Positions 31,312-39,314 of a DNA stretch of 64,000 bases are shown here, piece after piece. Each line of letters begins with the position of its first letter. The stretch's first letter is position 1. This DNA comes from Nocardiopsis flavescens. GTDB lineage: Bacteria > Actinomycetota > Actinomycetes > Streptosporangiales > Streptosporangiaceae. The stretch spans positions 1 through 64,000 of the forward strand of contig NZ_FQZK01000027.1 of NCBI RefSeq assembly GCF_900141985.1, written 5' to 3'. The notes below the pieces were generated by a model. It was not told where the DNA came from. It saw only the letters and a program-made list of their open reading frames with translations, and made no database searches. The position numbers and the translations under genes are program-made.

Positions 31312-32069
31312 CAACGGTTCCTCAGATCGTTCTCGATGGTGCGCAGGGCGTCGATCGCCCCGGTGAATCCGGCGAACATGGCGCCGTACTGCATGGTGGT
31401 CACGATGGTCGCGGCCCCCTCCTCCACGGCCAGGCGCTGTTCCGCGGGGCTCCAGGCGGGGAGCACCCAGGGCTTGCCGGCGGCGCGGGCGGCGCGGGCC
31501 AGGTGGCGCAGGTCGTCCAGGTCGGCCTCGGTGACGCCGTAGGCGCCCCGGTCGCGGCGCAGGGACAGGTCCGAGGGGCCGATGAAGATGCCGTCGACGA
31601 CGGGCAGCCCCAGGATGGCCTCGATGTCGGCGAACGCCGAGGCGTCCTCGATCATCGGGTAGCAGCGCGTCCCCCGGTCCTGCCGCGTCACCCACTCGTC
31701 GGTGAAACCACGGTAGCCGGACGTGCGCCCACCTGCGAAGGAGCGGTCCCCGAGCGGGGGGAACTTGGCGTAGCCGCAGACCTGCGCGGCGTGCTCCACG
31801 GACTCCACGTGGGGGATCGCGACGGCGTTCGCCCCGAAGTCCAGGGCCTGCTGGATGGGCCCGCGCTCGGGCCCCAGGACCTTGGCGATGACGTCCATGC
31901 CCTTGGCCCGGATGAACGGGATGAGGGAGTCCAGGGCGGCGAGGTCGAACAGTCCGTGCTCGATGTCGAGGACGACGGTTCCGAATCCGGCCAGGTGGGC
32001 CATCTCCACGGCCGCGGTCGAGGGCTCCGTCAACCAGACGGCGTGCCGCTTCTCTCCCAGCTCACTCAT
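31311..32069 (-). CDS. HpcH/HpaI family class II aldolase
   Basis: A 252-residue member of the 4-hydroxy-2-oxoheptanedioate/2-keto-3-deoxy aldolase family. VVLDIEHGLFDL (catalytic His in EHG), GPIQQALDFGANAVAIPHVESVE (metal Glu region), YPMIEDASAF, and GIFIGPSDLSL are the expected blocks. It splits hydroxy-oxoacids into pyruvate plus an aldehyde. First gene of the TRAP operon; its ATG lies ~100 bases from the divergent GntR gene across a nested dyad. Confidence 0.9.
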   Translation of the reverse strand: MSELGEKRHAVWLTEPSTAAVEMAHLAGFGTVVLDIEHGLFDLAALDSLIPFIRAKGMDVIAKVLGPERGPIQQALDFGANAVAIPHVESVEHAAQVCGYAKFPPLGDRSFAGGRTSGYRGFTDEWVTRQDRGTRCYPMIEDASAFADIEAILGLPVVDGIFIGPSDLSLRRDRGAYGVTEADLDDLRHLARAARAAGKPWVLPAWSPAEQRLAVEEGAATIVTTMQYGAMFAGFTGAIDALRTIENDLRNR

Positions 32070-32093
32070 AGGGCTCCTTGCGAAAAGTTGTGA

Positions 32094-32134
32094 TCCACAG
32101 CATGAAAACATGTGCTGTGGACAACATGTATACA
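32094..32134. promoter_or_regulatory. Nested GntR operator region
   Basis: TCCACAGCA (32094-32102) and TGCTGTGGA (32113-32121) are perfect inverted arms around TGAAAACATG, which itself holds CATG repeats. Just beyond is the palindrome TGTATACA (32127-32134), resembling FadR-subfamily operators. The region is AT-rich against its surroundings and serves both the operon and the GntR gene. Confidence 0.65.
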
Positions 32135-32170
32135 CGGGGCATCCACGGAGTGCAAAGGTAGGGTGGGACG

Positions 32171-32842
32171 GTGGACGAACAAAAGAACAGCGGAAACCCC
32201 GGCACGGCGCGGCGTTCCGCGCGCGAGCGCGCCTACGAATGGATCGGCGAGGCCATCCTCTCGGGGAGGTACGCCGAAGGGCGGTTCCTCGACGAGGCGG
32301 TGCTGGCCGCCGAGGTCGGCACCTCGCGGACCCCGGTCCGCGAGGCCCTGCACCGCCTCCAGGCCGAGAGCTTCGTCGAGCTCGTCCCGCGCCGCGGCGC
32401 CCAGGTCCGCGTCGTCACCTCCACCGAGATGAAGGAGATCTACCAGGCCCGCTTCGTCATCGAGTCCCACGCCGCGACCGAGATCTGTCGGCACCGGCGC
32501 GGCGCCCCCGCCGATGCCCGGGAGCTGATCGAGGAGATGGAGGCCGCCGGGCGCGAACGCGACTGGAACACCATGGCCCGCCTCGACCAGCTCTTCCACG
32601 CGTCCCTGGTCCGCCACCGCGGCAACGCGGTCCTGGCCGAGATGTACGACGCCATGCGCCCGCGCCAGGTGCGCCTGTCCGTGCGCACCATCACCGAGGC
32701 CCCCGAGCGGCTGGCCACCATCGAGCGCGAGCACCGGCTCATCGCCGAGCTGCTGGGCGGGCACGACGGCGAGGCGGCCGTGGCCGTCCTCGCCACCCAC
32801 CTGCGCGAGGTCCCCGAGGTCGTGCGGGCCTTCCCGGGCTGA
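32171..32842 (+). CDS. GntR family regulator (FadR subfamily)
   Basis: A 223-residue regulator: winged helix (AYEWIGEAILSGRYAEGRFLDEAVLAAEVGTSRTPVREALHRLQAESFVELVPRRGAQV) plus an FCD effector domain with metal-binding type residues (ARFVIESHAA, DQLFHASLVRHRGN, EHRLIAELLGGHD). GTG 32171 with AGGGTGGGA upstream. Divergent from the TRAP/aldolase operon, of which it is the likely repressor, probably released by the carboxylate substrate. Confidence 0.9.
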   Translation: MDEQKNSGNPGTARRSARERAYEWIGEAILSGRYAEGRFLDEAVLAAEVGTSRTPVREALHRLQAESFVELVPRRGAQVRVVTSTEMKEIYQARFVIESHAATEICRHRRGAPADARELIEEMEAAGRERDWNTMARLDQLFHASLVRHRGNAVLAEMYDAMRPRQVRLSVRTITEAPERLATIEREHRLIAELLGGHDGEAAVAVLATHLREVPEVVRAFPG

Positions 32843-33048
32843 CCGGGGGCCGCCGTCCCCGGCGGGGCGGGGCGCTCGTGCGCTTTCGTGGGTTCGGCGG
32901 CCGGGTGGCCGGGCTCCGCGCCGTGCGTCCGGGGCGGGTGCCTGCCCGTGCCGTGTATCCGCGGTTTCACGGCCCTGCGCCGGGGCGGACCGTTGCGCGG
33001 TGCGTTCCCGCCGTCCGGACGGCCGCCGCGCGGTGCCGGGCGGGCGGC

Positions 33049-33831
33049 TCAGGGGGCGGCCGTGCGGGGCGCCGTCCGGTGGTCCCGCGGCGGTGAGCCC
33101 AGCAGGGCCGAGAAGGCCGCGGAGAACGCCGCCGGGCTGGCGTACCCCAGGTCGGCGGCGACCCTGGCCACCGGCTCGCCCCGGTCCAGCGCGGGCAGCG
33201 CGCGCAGCACGCAGGCCCGCCGCCGCCACCGCGCGAACCCCATGCCGGTCTGGGCCCGGAACAGCCGGTGCAGCGTCCGCTCCCCGACGTGCAGCCGGGC
33301 CGCCCAGCGGGCGGGCGGGTCGTGCACGTCGGGCGCCTCCAGGAACTCCTCGCACAGCGCGCGCAGCCCCGCGTGCTCGGGCAGCGGCAGGTCCAGCGGC
33401 AGCGGGACCAGCCGCCGCAGCTCGTGCAGGACCAGCGCGACCAGCGCCCCGTCCCGCCCGCGCCCGTCGTAGCGCGGCTCGATGTCCACCGCCTCCGACA
33501 CCAGCGCCCGCAGCAGCGGCGAGACCTCCACGACCTGGCAGCGCTCGGGGAACCACGGCACCGCGGCCGGCTCCAGGTACAGGCTCCGGGTGGACACGCC
33601 CTCCATGGTCACCTCGTGGCCGGTCCCCGCCGGGACCAGCACGGCGCGCTGGGGCGGCACGGTCCACGCGCCGTCGGCGGTGCGCACCCGCATCACCCCC
33701 GTGGCGCCGTACAGGAACTGCGCCCGCCGGTGCCGGTGCAGGGCGAGCACGAACCCGGGCGGGTAGTCCGTGCCGATCGCCAGGACCGGCCGGTCGATGT
33801 CCTCCACCTCGGAGACGGGTATGTCGCGCAC
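33049..33831 (-). CDS. AraC family regulator
   Basis: A 260-residue regulator with an N-terminal cupin sensor (HRHRRAQFLYGATGVMRV, PQRAVLVPAGTGHEV) and a C-terminal AraC double helix-turn-helix (WAARLHVGERTLHRLFRAQTGMGFARWRRRACVLRAL, then VARVAADLGYASPAAFSAAFSALLGSPP). The GTG at 33831 gives the expected N-terminus. It is divergent from a TauE/SafE-type permease, a pairing suggesting it controls that exporter. Confidence 0.9.
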   Translation of the reverse strand: MRDIPVSEVEDIDRPVLAIGTDYPPGFVLALHRHRRAQFLYGATGVMRVRTADGAWTVPPQRAVLVPAGTGHEVTMEGVSTRSLYLEPAAVPWFPERCQVVEVSPLLRALVSEAVDIEPRYDGRGRDGALVALVLHELRRLVPLPLDLPLPEHAGLRALCEEFLEAPDVHDPPARWAARLHVGERTLHRLFRAQTGMGFARWRRRACVLRALPALDRGEPVARVAADLGYASPAAFSAAFSALLGSPPRDHRTAPRTAAP

Positions 33832-33896
33832 GGGACCGGACCCTACCGGGTGCCCCGGACCTGTCCGGTGCGCGATCGTTCCTGTCGTTCCACCGA

Positions 33897-34739
33897 ATGC
33901 GCGCCGGTCCCCGCGTCCGTACCGTGGTGCGGGTGCTCTCCTCCCTCCTCGCGCTCCTGGCCCTGGGCTGCCTGAGCGGCCTCACCACGGTGGCCTTCGG
34001 CTTCGGCGGCGGCTTCGTCACCGTCCCGGTCGTCTACGCGTTCACGCTGGCCCGGGGCGAGCCGGGCACGGACGCCATGGCGGTGGCCGTGGCGACCTCC
34101 ACGGCCGTCATGATCGTCAACTCCTCCGCCGCGACCCTGGCCCAGTACCGGGCCGGGCGGCTGCGCCGGGAGTACCTGTGGCCGCTGGCCGCCTACATCG
34201 GCCTGGGCAGCGCGGCCGGCGCGTGGGCGGCCACCCTGGCCGGGGGCGCGGTCCAGCACGCGCTGTTCGTGGCCTACCTGGTGGTGACCATCGCCGACAG
34301 CCTGCTGCGCCGGGGCTTCCTCGACCGGCCCGACGGCCGGGGCGCCCGCCCGCCGCGCCGCGGGGCGGTCCCGGCGCTGGGCGCGGGCATCGGCGCCGTC
34401 ACCGGCTTCCTGGGGGTGGGCGGCAGCGTCATGACCGTGCCGCTGCTGCGCCGCCGGGGGCTGCCCATGCTGGAGGCCACCGCCATGGCCAACCCGCTCA
34501 GCCTGCCGGTCGCCCTGGCCGGGACCGCGGTCTACGCGCTGCTGGGCACCGGCGGGGCGGGTGCGGGGCAGGGGTACGCGGGCTCGGTCGACCTGGTCGC
34601 GGCGGCGCTGCTGCTGACCGGGTCCCTGCCCGCCATCGCCCTGGCCCGGCGCCACGTGGGGCGGGTGCCCGACCGCGTGCACGCCGTGGCCTTCGTGGTC
34701 CTGCTCGCGCTCGCGCTGGTCGCCGTCCTGCTGGTCTGA
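33897..34739 (+). CDS. TauE/SafE family permease
   Basis: A ~280-residue membrane protein with about eight helices in two related halves: GLTTVAFGFGGGFVTVPVVYAF in the first and GAVTGFLGVGGSVMTVPLLRRRGLP in the second, the duplicated Gly-rich motifs of this family, which exports sulfite, sulfoacetate and related anions. ATG 33897 lacks a ribosome site; in-frame GTGs at 33924, 33927 and 33933 are alternatives closer to the first helix. Probably leaderless or weakly translated. Confidence 0.85.
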   Translation: MRAGPRVRTVVRVLSSLLALLALGCLSGLTTVAFGFGGGFVTVPVVYAFTLARGEPGTDAMAVAVATSTAVMIVNSSAATLAQYRAGRLRREYLWPLAAYIGLGSAAGAWAATLAGGAVQHALFVAYLVVTIADSLLRRGFLDRPDGRGARPPRRGAVPALGAGIGAVTGFLGVGGSVMTVPLLRRRGLPMLEATAMANPLSLPVALAGTAVYALLGTGGAGAGQGYAGSVDLVAAALLLTGSLPAIALARRHVGRVPDRVHAVAFVVLLALALVAVLLV

Positions 34740-34745
34740 GGCGCC

Positions 34746-34770
34746 CGCGCCGGGGTCAGGCCCCGGCGCG
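34746..34770. terminator. Bidirectional hairpin at convergent 3' ends
   Basis: CGCGCCGGGG, loop TCAGG, CCCCGGCGCG. The CPBP stop codon lies in the loop, six bases after the TauE-family stop. Confidence 0.55.
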
Positions 34771-35550
34771 CCGCGCACCGCCCGCGGGGACCCGGGCGAA
34801 CAGGTACGCCGCGGCCGTGAGCAGGGCGGCGGTCACCGCAGTCAGCCCCCACAGGGCGCCCGCGCCGAGGTCGCCGGCGTTGGACACCAGGTTGAGGGCG
34901 GACAGCGGCAGCGCGTGCGCGAACACCGCGGGCCAGACGCTGCCGAAGCGGACGGTCACGGCGCTGAGGAACAGCCCCAGGGGGAACAGCGCGGCCGTGG
35001 TGACCGCCATCATGTCCCAGGGGAGCGCTCCCTGGAGCGCCATGGTGCCGTGCAGCGGGACGTGGAAGAGCACCCAGACCCCGGAGATCAGCGCGGACGA
35101 GCGCCAGAACCCCAGGTCGGCCAGGGTCTGCTGGAGCAGGCCCCGCCAGGCGGCCTCCTCCCCGAGCGTGCTCAGGGAGAAGAGCAGCACCGAGGGCAGG
35201 AGCAGGACGGCGAACCGGAGCAGGGCCGCGGCCGGCTGGGGCTCGGCCGGTCCCAGGAGGACGGCCGCGGCGGCGGAGAGCGCGTAGACGGCGGTCAGGG
35301 CCGCCACCGCCGCCAGGCCGCCGCCCACCAGGCGGCGCCACCCGCCCGGGCGCAGGGACATCCAGCGCAGCGGCCCGCCGGGCAGCGGCACCAGGCGCAG
35401 CACCGCGAGCGCCACCAGCGCGGGCAGCCAGCGGCCGACGACGACGAACCAGCCGGGCAGGGGGGTGTCCAGTAGCAGGAACAGGCCGCAGACGAGGGTG
35501 ATCGCGATCAGGACCAGGATGATGAACAGGCCCGCCGCACGGAGCGGCAT
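34756..35550 (-). CDS. CPBP family intramembrane metalloprotease
   Basis: A 264-residue protein with about eight membrane helices and the three CPBP (Abi/CAAX protease-like) motifs: EExxxR in TLGEEAAWRG (~residue 130), FxxxH in WVLFHVPLH (~160) and HxxxN in HALPLSALN (~213). Such enzymes process prenylated or secreted peptides or act in bacteriocin immunity; the target is unknown. It is divergent from a TetR gene, with a dyad overlapping the 42 base gap. Confidence 0.9.
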   Translation of the reverse strand: MPLRAAGLFIILVLIAITLVCGLFLLLDTPLPGWFVVVGRWLPALVALAVLRLVPLPGGPLRWMSLRPGGWRRLVGGGLAAVAALTAVYALSAAAAVLLGPAEPQPAAALLRFAVLLLPSVLLFSLSTLGEEAAWRGLLQQTLADLGFWRSSALISGVWVLFHVPLHGTMALQGALPWDMMAVTTAALFPLGLFLSAVTVRFGSVWPAVFAHALPLSALNLVSNAGDLGAGALWGLTAVTAALLTAAAYLFARVPAGGARRAGA

Positions 35551-35552
35551 CT

Positions 35553-35573
35553 TATTTGTTCGTTGCACAAATA
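35553..35573. promoter_or_regulatory. TetR operator between CPBP and TetR genes
   Basis: TATTTGT (35553-35559), seven bases, ACAAATA (35567-35573) in an AT-rich island filling the whole divergent gap. The short gap means that binding should block both promoters. Confidence 0.7.
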
Positions 35574-35592
35574 GAGACGGTAGCATCCCACG

Positions 35593-36207
35593 ATGACGAA
35601 GAAGCAGCGCAGGCGCGGCCCCCGGGGGGACATCAGCGCACCGGACCTGCTGGCCGCCGCCGAGCGCGTCCTGCGCGGGGGCGGGCTCGCGGCCCTGACC
35701 CTGCGGGCCGTGGCCCGGGAGGCCGACGTCACGCCGACCGCCCTGTACACCTACTTCGACGACATGGCCGACCTGCGCCACCGGCTCGGCGACGCGTTCC
35801 TTGCGGGGCTCGACCTCGCCCTGCTCCGGGAGCGGGAACCGGAGGAGGGCCTGCGCCTGTTCCTGCACCACGTGCTCGCGGTCTTCCGGTCCTCGCCCGG
35901 GCACGTGGAGCTGCTCGCGGCCCAGCGGATCGCCGGTCCGCACTCCCTGGCGCTGAACGAGGCGCTGCTGGGGTTCTTCACCGACCGGATGGGGCACACG
36001 CCGCGGCGGGCCGCGGCGCTGACCGGGTTCGCCACGGAGTGGGTGCACGGGACCCTGCTGCTGTCGGCGGACGCGTCCTCGCCGGGCTTTCGGCGGGCGC
36101 TGTCGCGCATGGACCCGGCGGACTTCCCCCGCACCGCGGCGGTCCCCCCGTTCGACGGGGACGAGGAGGGGGTGCGGCTCCTGGTCGCCGCGGCCACCGC
36201 CGGGTGA
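35593..36207 (+). CDS. TetR family regulator
   Basis: A 204-residue regulator with the TetR helix-turn-helix (AERVLRGGGLAALTLRAVAREADVTPTALYTYFDDMADLRHRLG) and a C-terminal TetR_C-like ligand domain. Its basic start MTKKQRRRGPRG is typical. ATG 35593 is only 43 bases from the CPBP start, so the two are controlled by the shared dyad. Confidence 0.88.
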   Translation: MTKKQRRRGPRGDISAPDLLAAAERVLRGGGLAALTLRAVAREADVTPTALYTYFDDMADLRHRLGDAFLAGLDLALLREREPEEGLRLFLHHVLAVFRSSPGHVELLAAQRIAGPHSLALNEALLGFFTDRMGHTPRRAAALTGFATEWVHGTLLLSADASSPGFRRALSRMDPADFPRTAAVPPFDGDEEGVRLLVAAATAG

Positions 36208-36213
36208 GGCCGG

Positions 36214-36245
36214 GGCGGGGGCCGGGGTCAGGCCCGGCCCCCGCC
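36214..36245. terminator. Bidirectional terminator hairpin
   Basis: GGCGGGGGCCGGG, six-base loop, and its perfect 13 base complement, in the 42 base gap between convergent genes. Confidence 0.6.
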
Positions 36246-36249
36246 GGGG

Positions 36250-37428
36250 TCAGGCCCCGGCGGGATCCAGCACGTCGAACCCGAACCCGGCGGCGCGCAG
36301 CCGGGCGATGAGGGCGTCGCCCATGGCGGTCGCCGTGGTCACCTGGCCGCGGGTGGGCGGCAGGTCGTCGTGGACCAGGCACAGCGCCGACTCGGCGAGC
36401 ATGACGGCCGTGCCCAGGTAGCCGGGGTCGGGGCCCGACACCCGCGTGTACACCCGGCGCCCGCCGCCCCGGCCCGCGAAGTGCACCGTGAACCAGCCCG
36501 CGGCCAGCTCGGCGTCGCCGGGACCCTCGCCGGGGGCGCGCAGCGCCAGCAGCCGGTCGCGCAGCGCGGGCACCCGCGCCGCCGCCAGCAGCCCGCCGGC
36601 CCCCGCGGCGGCGGCGACCGCGCTGACCGGCCGCCGGAACGCCGCGTAGTGCCCGTAGGTGAAGTCGGGCCCGTAGCGCTCCGAGGCCGCCGCCGAGCGC
36701 ACCACCACCCGCGGGTCCAGGGTGGGCAGCGGCAGCGTCCACCCGCGGGCGAGCCGGGTGCGCGGCAGGCCCCGCCGGTCGACCCGTACCCGCCGCCCCG
36801 GGACGGTGCCCTCCAGGGCGCGCCGCCGCCGCGCCGCGGCCAGGGCCCGACCGGGCTCGGCGAACGCGCCGACCAGCGAGTGCAGGGTGCCGCCGGAGGG
36901 CGCCCCCTGGGCCCGCACGAACCCCTCGACGTGCAGCGGCACGCCCTCGGGCAGCCGCTGGACGGTGAACAGCGCGCCCAGGTCGTGCGGAACGGAGTCG
37001 AACCCGCAGGCGTGCACGATCCGCGCCCCGCTCCCGACGGCGGCGGCGTGGTGCTCCGCGTACATGCGGTCCACGAACTCCGGTTCGCCGCACAGGTCCA
37101 GGTAGTCGGTGCCCTCGGCCGCGCAGGCCGCCACCAGCGGCTCCCCGTGGACGGCGTAGGGGCCCACGGTGCTGGCGACGGCCCGCGTCGAGGCCGCCAG
37201 GCGGCGCACGGAGGCGGGGTCCGCCACGTCGGCCACGAGCAGGTCGGGGACGGGCGAGCCGGGCGCCGCCGCGGCGACCCGCTCGCGCACGTCCTCCAGC
37301 TTCCCCCGGTCGCGCCCGGCCAGGGCCCACCGGGCGCCGGCGGGCAGCCGGCCCGCCAGGTACCGGGCGGTCAGCCCGCCGGTGAAGCCGGTCGCCCCGA
37401 ACAGAACGATGTCGTGGTCGCGTCGCAC
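36250..37428 (-). CDS. Saccharopine dehydrogenase-like / trans-acting enoyl reductase family protein
   Basis: A 392-residue NAD(P)-binding oxidoreductase. The Rossmann start is DIVLFGATGFTGGLTARYLA, followed by WALAGRDRGKL, VASTVGPYAVHGEPLVAACAAEGTDYLDLCGE and ARIVHACGFDSVPHDLG, the signature set of the actinobacterial trans-acting enoyl reductase/saccharopine reductase-like family. Mycobacterial relatives act on polyketide-derived lipids, but no polyketide synthase is near. GTG 37428 follows GGGGGA. Confidence 0.88.
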   Translation of the reverse strand: MRRDHDIVLFGATGFTGGLTARYLAGRLPAGARWALAGRDRGKLEDVRERVAAAAPGSPVPDLLVADVADPASVRRLAASTRAVASTVGPYAVHGEPLVAACAAEGTDYLDLCGEPEFVDRMYAEHHAAAVGSGARIVHACGFDSVPHDLGALFTVQRLPEGVPLHVEGFVRAQGAPSGGTLHSLVGAFAEPGRALAAARRRRALEGTVPGRRVRVDRRGLPRTRLARGWTLPLPTLDPRVVVRSAAASERYGPDFTYGHYAAFRRPVSAVAAAAGAGGLLAAARVPALRDRLLALRAPGEGPGDAELAAGWFTVHFAGRGGGRRVYTRVSGPDPGYLGTAVMLAESALCLVHDDLPPTRGQVTTATAMGDALIARLRAAGFGFDVLDPAGA

Positions 37429-37744
37429 GCTGGTCCCCCGTGGTCGGTCGTCGGTCGCGCCTGTCCGCCTGGTGTGCAGGGACCAGTCTGTCAGGCCCGG
37501 CTGCGGACACCGGGGGCGGTGCGGCCGGGTGCCGGGCGGTCCCGCTTCGATGCGCTGTGTCTCCGGGGCGTGGCGGCCCGGAGACGGGTGGTCCCGCCCT
37601 GAACGCGCTGCGGCCGGGTGCGGCGGCCCCGTCCTGATGCGGTGCGGGGCCGGAGCACCCCCGGAGCCAGGTGCCGCGGGCGGCCCGGCCGGGAGGGGCG
37701 TGCCGGGGCCCGCCTCCCGGCGGACCCCGGCACGCGGACCCCGC
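37429..37744. repeat. Intergenic region with three imperfect 37-55 base repeats
   Basis: No gene seen. Between ~37517 and ~37650 three units resemble GCGGCCGGGTGC followed by GGTCCCG and GATGCGCTG-like blocks (GGTCCCGCTTCGATGCGCTG, GGTCCCGCCCTGAACGCGCT, GGCCCCGTCCTGATGCGGTG). They may be local duplications; a role is not evident. Confidence 0.4.
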
Positions 37745-38341
37745 TCAGACCAGGTCGGCCAGCAGCGGGATCTGCTCGGGGTCGGCCAGCGCCGACCCGA
37801 CCGCCACCATCCGCGCCCCCGCGTCGAGGTACTCCCGCGCGTTGCGGGCGTCCATCCCGCCGGTGGCCACGATCCGCACGTCCGGGAACGGCCCGCCCAT
37901 GGCGCGGAACCAGTCGGTCCCCAGTGCCGTCGCCGGGAAGGCCTTCACCCAGCGCCCGCCCGCCCGCAGCACGCCCTGCACGTCCGTCGGCGTGGCCACC
38001 CCGGGAAGGTGCGGCATGCCCGCCGCCTCCGACGCGGCCATGACCTCGGGGTCGAAGCCCGGCGCGACGGTGAACGCCGCTCCGGCGCCGGCCACGGCAC
38101 GCACCTGGTCCGGGGTGATCACCGTGCCCGCCCCGACCGGGTGGCCGCGTTCGGCCCCCGCCCGGACGGTGGCGCGCAGCGCCTCCAGCCCGGCCCCGTC
38201 CCGGGCGGGCACCTCGATCGCGGTCACGCCCAGGTCCCACGCCCGCCGGGCCAGCGCCACCGTGGTCTCCACCGGCATGCCGCGCAGGATCGCCAGCACG
38301 CGGTGCCCCGCGAACAGGCCGTCCAGTCCCTCGTCACCCAT
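37745..38341 (-). CDS. dgoA: KHG/KDPG(al) aldolase
   Basis: A 198-residue class I aldolase: LAILRGMPVETTVALARRAWDLGVTAIEVPARD (active-site Arg and Glu), VGAGTVITPDQV, FTVAPGFDP, and GGRWVKAFPATALG with the Schiff-base Lys in VKAFPA. It cleaves 2-keto-3-deoxy-6-phospho-sugar acids into pyruvate and glyceraldehyde-3-phosphate. Last gene of the galactonate operon; it overlaps the kinase gene by eight bases. The gene symbol is by context; KDPG versus KDPGal specificity is not resolved. Confidence 0.88.
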   Translation of the reverse strand: MGDEGLDGLFAGHRVLAILRGMPVETTVALARRAWDLGVTAIEVPARDGAGLEALRATVRAGAERGHPVGAGTVITPDQVRAVAGAGAAFTVAPGFDPEVMAASEAAGMPHLPGVATPTDVQGVLRAGGRWVKAFPATALGTDWFRAMGGPFPDVRIVATGGMDARNAREYLDAGARMVAVGSALADPEQIPLLADLV

Positions 38342-39314
38342 CCTCTTCCCCTCTCCCGGCGGCCTCGGCCGCCGCAGCGCTCGCGGTCCACCGCTCGTCG
38401 GGGACCGCCAGGAGTTCGTCGACCAGCCGCGGCGGGGGAGGGGCGGCCAGGTCGCCCGCCACCCGCAGGACGCGCCCCGCGCACAGGTGCCCCAGCCGCA
38501 GGCGCCCCCGGGAGCCGAGGCCGCGCAGGCGCCCCGCCAGGTACCCGGCGGCGAACGCGTCGCCCGCCCCGACCGGCTCGACGACCTCCACCGGCGGCGC
38601 GGGCACGAACACCTCGCGTCCGCCGTGGAACTCGGTGGCGCCGTGCGCGGCGTCCTTCACCACCAGCCGGTCGGTGTCCGGCAGCAGGTCCCGCACGTCG
38701 CGGGCGGTGCGGGTGCCCCACAGCTCCTCGGCCTCGTCCCGGCCGACGAAGACGACGTCGGCCAGGCGCGCCAGGGCCAGCAGCCGGGGCGCGGCCATGC
38801 CCGGCCCCCACAGCCGCGGCCGGTGGTTGACGTCGAAGCTCACCGTCAGCGCCGGGTCCGACAGCAGGGCCTCGGCGAGGGCGTCGCACCCGGGGGAGAG
38901 CGCCGGGGTCACCCCCGACAGGTGCACGCTCTGCGCGCCCCGCACCAGCGGGTGCCGGGCCAGTTCCGGTCCGAGCGCCGACCCGGCGGACCCGGCCCGG
39001 TAGTAGTGGACGGTGGTCCCCCCGGGGGAGGCGTCCTTGGCGAACAGGCCCGTGGGCCGGTCCGGGTCCACGCGCACGCCGGACACGTCCACGCCCCGGT
39101 CGCGCAGGGCCCCCACGACCACCCGCCCGAAGGGGTCCTCGCCCACCCCGCCCAGCCAGGCGGCCCGGTGCCCGAGGGCGGCCAGGCCGCAGGCGACGTT
39201 GGACTCGGCGCCCGCCGCGCCCGCGGACAGCAGCGGGGACCGGTCCAGGGGGAGCGGTCCGGCCGCGGTGAGCAGCAGCATGGTCTCGCCCACGCAGGCG
39301 ACCTGCGGCGTCAC
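38334..39314 (-). CDS. dgoK: PfkB family 2-keto-3-deoxy-sugar-acid kinase
   Basis: A 326-residue ribokinase-type kinase: GGAxxN-like AGAAGAESNVACGLAALGH near the N-terminus, SFDVNHRPRLWG, and the ATP/anion-hole motif VEVVEPVGAGDAFAAGYLAGRL (catalytic Asp in GAGD). In this operon it should phosphorylate 2-keto-3-deoxygalactonate. It is a PfkB-type kinase unlike the non-homologous E. coli DgoK, so the symbol denotes role only. GTG 39314 overlaps the lactonase stop by four bases. Confidence 0.85.
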   Translation of the reverse strand: MTPQVACVGETMLLLTAAGPLPLDRSPLLSAGAAGAESNVACGLAALGHRAAWLGGVGEDPFGRVVVGALRDRGVDVSGVRVDPDRPTGLFAKDASPGGTTVHYYRAGSAGSALGPELARHPLVRGAQSVHLSGVTPALSPGCDALAEALLSDPALTVSFDVNHRPRLWGPGMAAPRLLALARLADVVFVGRDEAEELWGTRTARDVRDLLPDTDRLVVKDAAHGATEFHGGREVFVPAPPVEVVEPVGAGDAFAAGYLAGRLRGLGSRGRLRLGHLCAGRVLRVAGDLAAPPPPRLVDELLAVPDERWTASAAAAEAAGRGEEDG

